This document shows, in pieces, positions 1-8,182 of a DNA stretch of 64,000 nt; positions within the stretch are counted from its first letter, which is position 1; each line of letters starts with the position of its first letter. The notes under the pieces were generated by a model. It had not been told where the DNA came from. It was given only the letters and a program-made list of their open reading frames with translations, and made no database searches. This DNA comes from CAUZIZ01 sp965222655 (GTDB lineage Bacteria > Acidobacteriota > UBA6911 > RPQK01 > JAJDTT01): NCBI GenBank assembly GCA_965222655.1, contig CBDCUP010000003.1, positions 496,001 to 560,000 on the forward strand. Direction: 5' to 3'. The translations under genes were made by a program, and so were the position numbers.

Positions 1-2
1 AG

Positions 3-635
3 TTGCAAGACGGCCGTTGGCTATGGCCGATGGCAACCTGGAAGGGTTGGGATGGTGCCGCTCCCAATGGGATGAAGGCGATTGCCCTGGTTTCCTCAGA
101 CAATGGCAAGACCTGGCCTTCCTACATTGACATCATGGACGACTATGCCAATGGGATCATCCACTGGGAGCAGTCCGTGGTGGAGCTCTCGGACGGGCGA
201 CTGCTAGCGGTGTCCTGGGCATTCGATGAAAGGGCGGGAATAACCAAGGCCGTCAACTACGCGGTGAGTGAAGATGGCAGGACCTTTTCTTCACCACCTC
301 GTTCCACCGCTCTAGGTGGCGAAACAGCCAAGTTGCTGGTTTTGCCGGACGACCGAATTCTGTGTGTCTACCGAGGGATAGACCCGCCTGGGCTTTGTGC
401 AACGCTGGTGAGCCTCGATGGCCACCAGTGGCGGCACGGTCCATCTTCGGTACTCTGGCAGGGTAGTGCCGCAAACAGGATGCTCGGGCGAGAGGCGGCG
501 GGTGACGAACTGAACGAGCTCAAGCTGGGCTATCCCAATCCCATTCTGCTCCCTACGGGTGAAGTATTGGTGGCGTTCTGGTGCTTCGAAGACGATGTCT
601 ACAACATCCGCTGGGTGCGGTTGAACCTGCAGTGA
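3..635 (+). CDS. Sialidase-like (BNR/Asp-box) protein, C-terminal part
   Basis: The reading frame is open at the window edge, so this is only the last ~210 residues. Two Asp-box-like motifs are visible, SSDNGKTW near residue 31 and SEDGRTF near residue 89, spaced as in the blades of a sialidase six-bladed propeller. The family hydrolyses or binds terminal sugars, and many environmental members are annotated only as exo-alpha-sialidase-like. The catalytic arginines and any signal peptide would lie upstream and cannot be judged. The end, a TGA at 633-635, looks natural. A palindromic repeat starts about 70 bp downstream. Confidence 0.7.
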   Translation: MQDGRWLWPMATWKGWDGAAPNGMKAIALVSSDNGKTWPSYIDIMDDYANGIIHWEQSVVELSDGRLLAVSWAFDERAGITKAVNYAVSEDGRTFSSPPRSTALGGETAKLLVLPDDRILCVYRGIDPPGLCATLVSLDGHQWRHGPSSVLWQGSAANRMLGREAAGDELNELKLGYPNPILLPTGEVLVAFWCFEDDVYNIRWVRLNLQ

Positions 636-703
636 GGCCTCGCTCCTCTCAATCCGCGCAAACAGCGGCAGTCCCAACGGGATTGTGTCCTTTGGTTCCC
701 ACG

Positions 704-903
704 ACCATGATTGCCGCTAGCGCCATATACAGAGCCGTGACTGCAAAGGAGCGGTACCCGATCACCGATCGGGATATGGTGCGAGTCCATAACTAGGAGG
801 TCCACCGGGCTACGCTCCGTTTGGTCCGTTGTTTCCGGCATCGGTATGCCGGTACCGCTCCTTTGCAGTCACGGCTCCGTCGTTGGCGGCGATTGCATGA
901 TCT
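704..903. repeat. Palindromic repeat family A, copy 1
   Basis: Two inverted arms, 731-757 and 851-876, both carry AGAGCCGTGACTGCAAAGGA followed by GCGGTACC. The outer flanks continue the symmetry (CATGATTGCC at 706 and its complement near 888-900). The loop holds a second small palindrome, GATCACCGATC. A nearly identical structure lies at 44462-44645, and half-copies lie at 52991-53016 and 19447-19482. It sits between two convergent genes and fills most of the 466 bp gap from 636 to 1101. No coding capacity was recognised. Confidence 0.85.
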
Positions 904-1101
904 CCTGGCCACTGGTCCTGCCAGGGCGAGTAGATCAGGGATGCCTTGGGACCGCTGAAGTCACGATACTCCACCCCTCTGGCCCCCCATTCTGCTTGTC
1001 ACGGACCTCAAACCGGAAGCGCTCATGTCTGAGACCCAGGATGGTTTTGAGCGTTGGGTGGAGTCAAATCTCCTGTTGGGCGAAGAATCCCAGGTTCCGA
1101 G

Positions 1102-2673
1102 CTACCCAGGGCTCTGGATTCCGTAGCGGGCAGGGTCGGTAAACCGAAACGGTGAAAAGAAGTGATCGGGATGGTAGTCAGGGTCAGGTTGCCGCCCGAG
1201 GATGCGGAACACGATCGACCGGCCACCGTTGAAAGAAGCAGCCGAGCCGGCACCGGCAAAACCGCCAATAATGTAGAGACCTCGTCCATCCATGCTGCCG
1301 ATCACCGGGAACTTGTCGGGAGTCGTCGAGGTGGTGCCGGTCCACTCGTGGGTGACTCGCATGGGGGCAGCTTCCCAGTTTGTACCCACCGAGGCGCAGC
1401 AATAGCGAGTAATGAAGCGGGAAGGCTCGCTCCTGCCCGCTCGCCGTGGGGATACGGCCGTGTTGTCGGAGCCCAACACCATTCCGCCGGAGGCGATTCG
1501 GGTAAACCAGGCAAGCGGTCCGCTGACCCCCACCCGAGGCTTGATGCCGGAGGGTCCTCCCTCGAGATGGAGTCCCTGCTCCTTGTAGGGGGTGATCAGG
1601 TTGGGGAAGGGACCGAGGAAGTTAGCGAATACGGTCGGTGTGTGGGCTTCAGTGGCGTTCACCACATACCGTGATCGGATAATGCCGCGATTGGTGTGGA
1701 CAGCGTATTCCTCGCCTTCCCGCTCGACCCGCTGGACACTGGTCCGAGTGAAGAGCTCAACCTGTGGGCTTTGCAGTGCCGCTCCCAGTATACCCCAGAC
1801 CCATTTGGCCGGATGCCAGGTGGCGCTCTCGAGGGACTCGGCTCCGTCCAGGGAGGTTCTCGCCCCGCATCGATCCAGGAGCTGCTCGGGCGTTCGTCGC
1901 ACCCAGTCTGAATATCCTCGTCGCCCGGCCAGCGCCAGCGACGACGAAAGACCTTCCCTGGCGATCGGATCGGTATAGAACACCCAACCCTTTCGGGCGT
2001 AGTCGCACTCGATTCCCTCGGACTCCATGGTCTCCTTGATCAACTCGTGGCTAGCCTGAAGCGCCCGGACGTAGGCATCTGCGAAGCAACCTGCGCGCTC
2101 TTCCCGCTCGGCATCCGAGAGTTGAGGCTGGGCGCGCCCCAGGTATTGGTTCACCGGTGCATAGACGTAGTAGCCGTGGAGCGCCCCGCCCGCCATCACT
2201 ACGATTCCTCCATTGCGTCCGGCCGACCCGCTGGCCGCCTGATCCCGCTCGAGGATCACCAGGGGCGCAGTACCGTGCTTGGACCAGTGATAGGCCACGG
2301 CAGCCCCACCGAATCCAGCGCCAACCACGATCACCTCTGCCCGCTCGGGTAGCGCAGCTTCCGGATTGGTCGCCCAGGGATGGTCGGCGATCGGGTTCTC
2401 GGCGGTCAGCCAATACGGTGTCCTGGAGATTGTCTCGGACAGCTCCACCCAGGGTTCCGAGTCGGGAATCTGGCGCCACATCACGTCCAACGACCACCTC
2501 ATGAACTTCAGCAGACGCACCACCCCGGAATCCCGAGGGTAGCGGACATTCATGAACCGGACGGCCGATTCCAGATCCCTCCAGCGCAGGCCGATGAGGA
2601 GTCCCAACAGGACACGAAGTCTGACCAGAGATTTCACCTGCTTGAAGCTTACAGGTTTCCACTTCCCGATCAA
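1102..2673 (-). CDS. FAD-dependent oxidoreductase (DAO family)
   Basis: This 523-residue protein has a Rossmann FAD-binding motif VVGAGFGGAAVAYH at about residues 117-130, a following acidic residue (LERDQAASG), and a C-terminal FAD loop (GLYIIGGFAGAG). These mark the D-amino-acid oxidase/glycine oxidase superfamily, whose members oxidise amines or amino acids with FAD. About 110 residues precede the Rossmann fold, which is unusually long; they are basic and partly hydrophobic and could be a membrane or interaction segment, or the true start could be further downstream. The substrate cannot be predicted. It is transcribed towards the upstream sialidase-like gene, with repeat A between them. 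Confidence 0.8.
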   Translation of the reverse strand: MIGKWKPVSFKQVKSLVRLRVLLGLLIGLRWRDLESAVRFMNVRYPRDSGVVRLLKFMRWSLDVMWRQIPDSEPWVELSETISRTPYWLTAENPIADHPWATNPEAALPERAEVIVVGAGFGGAAVAYHWSKHGTAPLVILERDQAASGSAGRNGGIVVMAGGALHGYYVYAPVNQYLGRAQPQLSDAEREERAGCFADAYVRALQASHELIKETMESEGIECDYARKGWVFYTDPIAREGLSSSLALAGRRGYSDWVRRTPEQLLDRCGARTSLDGAESLESATWHPAKWVWGILGAALQSPQVELFTRTSVQRVEREGEEYAVHTNRGIIRSRYVVNATEAHTPTVFANFLGPFPNLITPYKEQGLHLEGGPSGIKPRVGVSGPLAWFTRIASGGMVLGSDNTAVSPRRAGRSEPSRFITRYCCASVGTNWEAAPMRVTHEWTGTTSTTPDKFPVIGSMDGRGLYIIGGFAGAGSAASFNGGRSIVFRILGRQPDPDYHPDHFFSPFRFTDPARYGIQSPG

Positions 2674-2769
2674 GCACCTGGAGCCCTGGGGCTGACTAGC
2701 CCCGGCTTGGAGTGTCCGAATGATAAACCCTGAGTGGCGAAACTTCTCCCCACTTCAAGGTTAGTCTCT

Positions 2770-2990
2770 TACGCCAAAGGCGTTACTGCGCGTAGCCCAG
2801 GGTTGCAATGCGAAGCGAGCTACCCTGGGTCAAAGGTCGTTCAGAAAACACGCTACCCTGAAGGGGTTGTTGCCGACCGGGCTAGGTGCGGGCAACAACC
2901 CCTCCAGCGTAGGAAAGAAAGGGCCACTAGACCCAGGGTAGCTCGCTTCGCATTCCAACGCTGGGCTACGCGCAATAACGCCTTTGGCGG
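2770..2990. repeat. Long hairpin repeat, family C
   Basis: The arms at about 2771-2831 and 2930-2990 are near-perfect inverted copies of roughly 60 bp, containing GCGCGTAGCCCAG and GCGAAGCGAGCTACCCTGGG. Inside lies a second inverted pair, 2851-2874 and 2890-2912, around GGGGTTGTTGCC. This gives a two-tier cruciform of 221 bp. It is the only copy in the window. It fills most of the gap between the oxidoreductase start (2673) and the next gene remnant. Confidence 0.85.
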
Positions 2991-3112
2991 AGACCGTATC
3001 CTCCATGGCTCTCGTGTTTTCCGTCAAAAGCGATCCCTGCAAGAGCTGTCCGAAAGCATCCTTTACTCAACGTGAGAACCTATCTACAATTCACGCGGGC
3101 AGTTTAAGGGTC

Positions 3113-3547
3113 TTGTTTATTCCAAAAATCCAGAGAGGAAGAAATGAACTTCGACGCATATTTGCTTCAATCGTGTTGTGTCTCCTTCTGATGCCAATTC
3201 TAACGGCTCAAGTCGTGGCAGCTCGCAAGGACGGTGGAACCTCGGGAAGGGCTTTCTCTGCCCAGACGTTCACCAGTACCAATGTGCCGATAGCCATACC
3301 GGATTTCGATCAAGCCGGGATCACTTCGACTGTGAATGTCCCTTCTCTTACCGTCGTTGACGTCAATCTGATTCTCGAGGACCTGGAACATACCTGCGTT
3401 CGCGATCTGAGGATCGAACTGACGTCACCAGCAGGGAGGAAGGTCACTCTCGTCAAGTCCACCGCTCTCCCAGCAGCTTACGGTCTGCGCAGAAGTCCGG
3501 ACGCACGACCCTGGGGATCGTCCACACCAGCTGTCGGACGTTCTTGA
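3113..3547 (+). pseudogene. Remnant of a secreted P-domain (proprotein convertase-like) protein
   Basis: The frame encodes a hydrophobic signal-like segment (ASIVLCLLLMPILTAQVVAA) and then the start of a P-domain: IPDFDQAGITSTVNV, LTVVDVNLILEDLEHTC, DLRIELTSPAGRKVTLV. P-domains are beta-sandwich modules found on secreted proteases and surface proteins. Two lesions are visible. The ATG at 3144, which follows a purine-rich GAGAGGAAGAA, is out of frame by one base with the signal peptide. The domain also breaks off after about 95 residues into unrelated sequence (YGLRRSPDARPWG). I read it as a decayed fragment. The leucine-rich-repeat scrap at 4076-4160 may come from the same ancestral region. 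Confidence 0.6.
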
Positions 3548-3604
3548 ATTCATTGGCAGTCATTGGTAGCGTTGAGAGGTGAGAATAGCATTTCGGAGTA
3601 TCAA

Positions 3605-3826
3605 ATGGTCCAGGTGAGCGCACGGCTTCCGGATGAACTGGTACAGCGGATCGATCAGGCAGCTGAGCGGCTGAAGCGTAGCCGCGCCGACGTGGTCAGG
3701 CAGGCTCTCGAGTACTATCTTGCCGACCTGGAGGACCTGAGGCTGGGTCTGCAGGCCCTTCAGGACCCCGCTGATCCTGTCCTCGACTGGGAGCAGGTCA
3801 GGCGTGAGCTACTCTCTCAAGATTAA
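3605..3826 (+). CDS. Ribbon-helix-helix antitoxin
   Basis: This 73-residue protein starts with VQVSARLPDELVQRIDQAAERLKRSRADVVRQALEYYL, the classic beta-strand plus two-helix ribbon-helix-helix DNA-binding fold of CopG/ParD-type antitoxins. The acidic tail (DLEDLRLG...PVLDWEQVRREL) would be the toxin-binding segment. It overlaps the downstream toxin gene by 23 bp, typical of type II toxin-antitoxin operons, and it probably represses its own promoter. The ATG at 3605 is chosen because the fold begins right after it; an in-frame start at 3563 would add 14 unrelated residues. Confidence 0.85.
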   Translation: MVQVSARLPDELVQRIDQAAERLKRSRADVVRQALEYYLADLEDLRLGLQALQDPADPVLDWEQVRRELLSQD

Positions 3827-4064
3827 GGGAAGCGCGGCCAAGTCGCTCCGACGGATCGACAAAGCCGACCGACTACGCATTATAGAAGCCATTGATCGCT
3901 TGACCGACTCTCCCTTCGCCGGGGGTGTCCTCAAGGGTGAGTTCTCGGGCCTTCGGCGCCTCCGGGTGGGAAGGCATCGAGTGATCTACGAAGTCATAGA
4001 GCAGCAGCTTACCGTCCTGGTCGTGCGGATCGGCCACCGACGAGAAAGTTACCGTCGAAAGTAA
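3804..4064 (+). CDS. RelE/ParE-family toxin
   Basis: This 86-residue basic protein shows the RelE/ParE fold: MSYSLKIKGSAAKSLRRIDKADRLRI at the N-terminus, a central LKGEFSGLRRLRVGRHRVIYEV strand pair, and a C-terminal VRIGHRRESYRRK. RelE-type toxins cut mRNA on the ribosome and ParE types inhibit gyrase; the terminal H-R-R-x-x-Y arrangement favours the RelE/YoeB side, but this is not certain. It starts at a GTG at 3804 inside the antitoxin gene, so the two are translationally coupled. Directly downstream lies a leucine-rich-repeat fragment, so the module sits among gene remnants. Confidence 0.85.
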   Translation: MSYSLKIKGSAAKSLRRIDKADRLRIIEAIDRLTDSPFAGGVLKGEFSGLRRLRVGRHRVIYEVIEQQLTVLVVRIGHRRESYRRK

Positions 4065-4075
4065 TGCCCTCTGTC

Positions 4076-4160
4076 TGGGACAAGTGCTCAATCTGAGGAC
4101 TCTGGACCTGGAGGGCAATCAACTCAGCGGGGCCATCCCCCCCGGAGCTGGCACAATTGA
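4076..4160 (+). pseudogene. Leucine-rich-repeat gene fragment
   Basis: Right after the toxin stop, one frame reads LGQVLNLRTLDLEGNQLSGAIPP, a textbook leucine-rich repeat of the LxxLxLxxNxLSGxIPxxL type. The run of cytosines at about 4133-4140 then breaks the frame: shifting by one base continues the repeat as PPELAQLR. No start codon or further repeats are present. It is a scrap of a larger LRR protein that was deleted or displaced here. Confidence 0.65.
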
Positions 4161-4169
4161 GGTGCGGAA

Positions 4170-5201
4170 ATGAAGGGATGGGAAACGGGCTGCCTGAAGC
4201 GCCTTCGGACAGTGATTCTGATTGTATTCGCGATCGCCCTTCCGGCTCCCTCTGTGATGGCGGAGACGGTAGTGGTCCGGCAGCTGGGCTTCGAGCAGCT
4301 GCGGAAGGGTAGCGCCGGCGACTCCGGAGCGAATCTGTATGTGTCCCGCCAAGGTCGGATCCAGACGATCAATCGCTGGGATCTGAATCTGGACGGCGAG
4401 CTGGACCTGCTTTTCACCCAGGACCACAACAGCGTCTATAACCCCGATTCTCTCAACTGGGGCGGCCCCCAGGGATTCTCGAAGGCCGGTCGGGTTGAGT
4501 TGGAAGGGTACACCAGCATCGACGCCTCGGTGGCGGATCTGGATCGGGACGGACATCTCGACATTACCGTGACAAACTACAAATCGGACACTACCAGGGA
4601 TCTGCCCGCCTTCGTCTACTGGGGGGGTGCGGGACGAGACTACGGCAAGCACCGGCGCACGCTGCTGAGAGCCGCCTCGTCGTCCGCTGTGGATACCCTG
4701 GATCTGGACCGGGACGGCTGGGTGGATCTGGTGGTCTCCAACCACCAGGAGGCCTTCGACCACGGCGCTGGAACCAACATCTTCTGGGGTTCGTCCGAGG
4801 GCATTTCCTGGTCCAGGCGCAGCCATCTGCCTACGGTCGGTGTCCACCTCGACGCCATGGTGGACTCGGGCAACGTGTACGACCGGAGTTACCAGTGGGA
4901 CTATCTGTCCCCTCCGCTGGAAGCGCCCGCCGACACCCGCTTTCGCCGCCTATCCTGGTCGGGTGAAACCCCGTTGGGAACCGGCCTCCGCTTCCAGCTG
5001 CGCACGGCGTCCAGGCGCGAGGATCTGGATGGAGCCGACTGGGTAGGGCCCCAGGGGAAGGATTCCTTCTACCTGAGGCCAGGAAGCGAGCTTCCTGACA
5101 CTTCCGCCCGACATCCCTGGCTCCAGTACCGAGCCATCTTCACTTCGCCCGACGGAGGCAACTCCGCAATCTTGAAAGAGGTCATCCTGGAGTGTGAGTA
5201 G
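4170..5201 (+). CDS. Secreted FG-GAP/VCBS-repeat protein
   Basis: This 343-residue protein has an N-terminal signal peptide (basic MKGWETGCLKRLR, then hydrophobic VILIVFAIALPAPSVMA). Three calcium-loop repeats of the DxDxDGxxD type follow: DLNLDGELDLLF near residue 70, DLDRDGHLDITV near 126, and DLDRDGWVDLVV near 175. These are blades of an FG-GAP/VCBS beta-propeller, typically extracellular and carbohydrate- or protein-binding. The C-terminal ~120 residues (YDRSYQWDYLSPPLEAP onward) look like a separate beta-rich domain. Only about three blades remain, so it may be a shortened member. Its TAG stop coincides with the first bases of palindromic repeat B copy 1. Confidence 0.75.
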   Translation: MKGWETGCLKRLRTVILIVFAIALPAPSVMAETVVVRQLGFEQLRKGSAGDSGANLYVSRQGRIQTINRWDLNLDGELDLLFTQDHNSVYNPDSLNWGGPQGFSKAGRVELEGYTSIDASVADLDRDGHLDITVTNYKSDTTRDLPAFVYWGGAGRDYGKHRRTLLRAASSSAVDTLDLDRDGWVDLVVSNHQEAFDHGAGTNIFWGSSEGISWSRRSHLPTVGVHLDAMVDSGNVYDRSYQWDYLSPPLEAPADTRFRRLSWSGETPLGTGLRFQLRTASRREDLDGADWVGPQGKDSFYLRPGSELPDTSARHPWLQYRAIFTSPDGGNSAILKEVILECE

Positions 5202-5270
5202 CTTTGGCCTCCAGGCCGAAGTATTCTTCTGCCGAGCCTTTGGCTTGACATACGGCGGCCTGGAGGCCAC
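5198..5270. repeat. Palindromic repeat family B, copy 1
   Basis: It begins GTAGCTTTGGCCTCCAGG and ends CGGCGGCCTGGAGGCCA, giving an inverted pair around a spacer with GAGCCTTTGGCTTGA. Other copies are at 19289-19363 (inverted), 44309-44382 (inverted) and 54668-54738. The first bases supply the stop codon of the upstream FG-GAP gene. Confidence 0.85.
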
Positions 5271-5313
5271 CCCCACGATCCGAGGACACAGGAATTCAAG
5301 GAGGGCGTTGAGC

Positions 5314-6252
5314 ATGCGCGTAGCAGTGATGGGCGCCGGCGGCATCGGAGGATACTATGGCGGGATGCTGGCCCGTGCCGGCGAAGAAGTGACGTTCATC
5401 GCTCGAGGTGCGCAGCTGGAGGCGATGCGGGACCGGGGATTGACTGTCAAGACAACTCACGTCGGCGACTTCACTCTCCCGGTACAGGCTACCAGCGATC
5501 CCGGCGAGATCGGCCCGGTGGATCTCGTTCTCTTTTGTGTCAAGGGCTACGATACCGACGCGGCCGCAGCCCAGATAACCCCACTCATGGCTCCCGAAAC
5601 CGTGGTCCTTTCCTTGCAGAACGGGGTCGAGAACGAAGAGCGGATCGCTCGCATCGTGGGACATGAGCACCTCATCGGTGGCACCACTCAGGTGGCTTCC
5701 AAACTCGAATCGCCTGGGGTGATCAATCAAACCTGGGTTGAAATGATGTATATGGGCGAGCTCGACGCGCAACCAAGGCCCCGATCCGACCGCCTGCTTC
5801 AGGCATTCCAGCAGGCCGAGGTCGCAGCCCAGATTCCCCCCCACATCGGCGTCGCCATGTGGTGCAAACTGGTCGACGTCGGCGCCTTCGCGTCGATTTC
5901 CTGTGTGACCCGACTGCCCGCCGGCGAGATGCTGGCCTGTCCCGAAACGACCGAGCTCTACTACTGCCTGGTCGAAGAAGGCATCGCAGTGGCAAGAGCA
6001 ACCGGCCTGGATATGCCCGAGGACTTCGTGGGGGAGCTGCGAGAAATGAATGTAGATCTCGCCCCCACAGTGCGGGCCTCAATGTACTATGACCTGGAGG
6101 CGGGCCGACGGTTGGAGCTGGAGGACCTGGCCGGCACGATCGTCCGCATGGGCAGAAAACACGGTGTACCAACGCCTCTCAACTTTGCCATGTATGCGGC
6201 CCTGAAACCCTACATCAATGGAGGTCGAAGTGCGCCTCTCGCCACCCAATGA
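5314..6252 (+). CDS. Ketopantoate reductase-like protein (PanE family)
   Basis: This 312-residue protein has the N-terminal NADPH-binding motif MGAGGIGGYYGG and the family sequence SLQNGVENEE near residue 100. The helical C-terminal half carries WCKLVDVGAFASIS with the conserved catalytic lysine, and TSMYYD-like RASMYYDLEAGRRLELEDL. PanE reduces 2-dehydropantoate to pantoate for coenzyme A synthesis; many paralogues act on other 2-oxo acids, so the pathway is not certain. The ATG at 5314 is preceded by AAGGAGGG at a good distance, and an in-frame start at 5194 would include repeat DNA. The PhoD-like gene follows 17 bp later. Confidence 0.85.
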   Translation: MRVAVMGAGGIGGYYGGMLARAGEEVTFIARGAQLEAMRDRGLTVKTTHVGDFTLPVQATSDPGEIGPVDLVLFCVKGYDTDAAAAQITPLMAPETVVLSLQNGVENEERIARIVGHEHLIGGTTQVASKLESPGVINQTWVEMMYMGELDAQPRPRSDRLLQAFQQAEVAAQIPPHIGVAMWCKLVDVGAFASISCVTRLPAGEMLACPETTELYYCLVEEGIAVARATGLDMPEDFVGELREMNVDLAPTVRASMYYDLEAGRRLELEDLAGTIVRMGRKHGVPTPLNFAMYAALKPYINGGRSAPLATQ

Positions 6253-6268
6253 TTCGAGTCGAACCGTG

Positions 6269-7846
6269 ATGAATGGGATCGAAAACAAACGCTTTCACTG
6301 GTTATTCCCGGCTTTGGTTCTCTTACTTGGACTATCGTTCGCCTCGCCGCTTCTGACGGCAGAGGAAGACTTCCCGATCGGGCTGGCCCAGGGAGTGATG
6401 GTCGGCGAAGTGGGAACAGATAGGGCCATTCTCCAATCTCGGCTGACCTCCACCAGCACCCTGGTCGATCGGCGCTGGTCCGGTACTATTGGAATCGAGG
6501 GCGTTGCCCGCTTCGAGCTTTCGACCCACCTCGCTTTCCGCGACTCGATTCAAACGGAGTGGCTCCAGGCCCTGCCAGAGAACGACTACATCGTCAAACT
6601 CAGAGTGGCGGACCTTCGGCCGGATACCCGCTATCACTATCGCCTCTCCTATGGCCCCAAACAGGATCAACTGCGTCGATCATTGCCGGGATCCTTCAGG
6701 ACGCTCGCGGGAAAAAATGGCACGAGCTCGTTCAGTATCGCGGTCGTCACCGGAATGAACTACACCGCCTTCCACCACACCGGCAACAGCCACATGCTCC
6801 CGTACTCCGGTCCCGACAAGGAGCAGGGTTATCCGGCACTCGCATCGATCCTGGCAGTGAAACCGGACTTTTTCGTGGGGACGGGTGACAATGTTTACTA
6901 TGACTTTCCCGGAGGCGGTTTTGGTCACCTGCAGCGGGGAAGAGCCGAGACCCAACATCAGATGCGGATGAAGCACCAGGAGCAATATTCTCAGCCCAGG
7001 TTCCTTGACCTCTTTCGTGGAGTGGCCACCTACTGGATGAAAGATGATCACGACCATCGCTTCAACGACTCTGACCCGGTCAATCCCACCCTCGTGTATG
7101 AGCGGACGGGGGCTGAGACCTATGCCAAGACGAATCTCTATCCGAAGCTCTCAGGTTCCGGGTCGGCTCCCTCTCATGAGCTTGGACTTCGAATCTTTCG
7201 CGAGCAGCTGCCCGTCGTAGACCCCAGGGATCCGAAAGCGGTTACCTACCGCACACTTCGGGTGTCCAGAGATTTACAGATCTGGATCGTCGAAGGACGG
7301 GACTATCGAAGCGCCAATGACATGCCTGACGGACCCGAAAAGACAATCTGGGGAGAGAAGCAAAGGAATTGGCTGAAGCGGACGCTCCTGGAAAGTGATG
7401 CTACCTTCAAGCTGTTGATTTCGGCGACTCCGATGGTGGGCCCGGACAGCGCTTCCAAGAGGGACAATCACGTCAATCCCATAGGCTTCCGCCACGAAGG
7501 AGATGAGTTCTTCGAGTGGCTGCAGAGCAACAGCTTTTCTCCCGATCGATTCTTCATCGTCTGCGGGGACAGACATTGGCAGTACCGTGCCATTCACCCG
7601 TCAGGTTTCCAGGAGTTCTCCTGTGGAGCCTTGGTAGACGCCAACTCGACCCGCGGTCACTTCCCCGGCGAGCCCCGTTCATCGGATCCGGAAGGGAAGA
7701 TAAAACAGCCCTTCCATAGCGAGAAGCCGAGCGGAGGATTCTTGTTGGTCAAGGTGAGTGAATCGCGAACCGGGCAGGCTCGAATGGCATTCGCGTTCCA
7801 CGATGAGGGGGGACGGGTTGTTTACGAGTACGCCGCAGAAGACTGA
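6269..7846 (+). CDS. PhoD-like phosphatase/phosphodiesterase, secreted
   Basis: This 525-residue protein starts with a signal peptide (WLFPALVLLLGLSFASPLLTA). An N-terminal beta-sandwich follows (AILQSRLTST, LRPDTRYHYRLSYG), as in the PhoD_N domain. The metallophosphatase core shows VVTGMNY, VGTGDNVYYD, MKDDHDHRFNDSD and CGDRHWQYR, the metal-ligand motifs of the PhoD/calcineurin-like superfamily. PhoD enzymes hydrolyse phosphodiesters, often wall teichoic acids or phospholipids, using Fe and Ca. The ATG at 6269 puts the signal peptide at the very N-terminus. The gene ends naturally just before a truncated insertion sequence. Confidence 0.8.
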   Translation: MNGIENKRFHWLFPALVLLLGLSFASPLLTAEEDFPIGLAQGVMVGEVGTDRAILQSRLTSTSTLVDRRWSGTIGIEGVARFELSTHLAFRDSIQTEWLQALPENDYIVKLRVADLRPDTRYHYRLSYGPKQDQLRRSLPGSFRTLAGKNGTSSFSIAVVTGMNYTAFHHTGNSHMLPYSGPDKEQGYPALASILAVKPDFFVGTGDNVYYDFPGGGFGHLQRGRAETQHQMRMKHQEQYSQPRFLDLFRGVATYWMKDDHDHRFNDSDPVNPTLVYERTGAETYAKTNLYPKLSGSGSAPSHELGLRIFREQLPVVDPRDPKAVTYRTLRVSRDLQIWIVEGRDYRSANDMPDGPEKTIWGEKQRNWLKRTLLESDATFKLLISATPMVGPDSASKRDNHVNPIGFRHEGDEFFEWLQSNSFSPDRFFIVCGDRHWQYRAIHPSGFQEFSCGALVDANSTRGHFPGEPRSSDPEGKIKQPFHSEKPSGGFLLVKVSESRTGQARMAFAFHDEGGRVVYEYAAED

Positions 7847-8182
7847 TCCACCCCACTGCCACAATCCGAACAGTGGTAATAGGCTCGTCGTACCTGAAGG
7901 GCTCCCAAGACGGTCAAGAGCTGCTTGTCCCGATAACCCTCAAACTGCGCCTCGTGCCCCCGCCCACAGTCGATCCGGATCCCCTGGTAGCCACCCCCGT
8001 CGGCCCCCAGGAGCTTCTCCAGCAAGCGCCCTCCCAGATGGAGCATCGTCTCGCGAACCGCTAGCTCGCCCGCCTCCAAATCGGGCTCGCCTCGCCTTTG
8101 CCATTCCTGGAGCACGCGGCCCGCCAAGCGCTCTATCTCCGCCTCGGCTTCGCCGAGTACTTCCTGCGTAATTTTTTTTTCA
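7847..8182 (-). pseudogene. ISKra4 transposase, N-terminal fragment in -1 frame
   Basis: From the A9 slippery run the -1 frame reads EKKITQEVLGEAEAEIERLAG, then CGRGHEAQFEGYRDKQLLTV and RRAYYHCSDCGSGV. This is the conserved N-terminal region of ISKra4-family transposases with its zinc-binding CxxC. It stops after a few unrelated residues at 7850. About two thirds of a usual transposase, including the catalytic residues, is absent. Confidence 0.75.
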
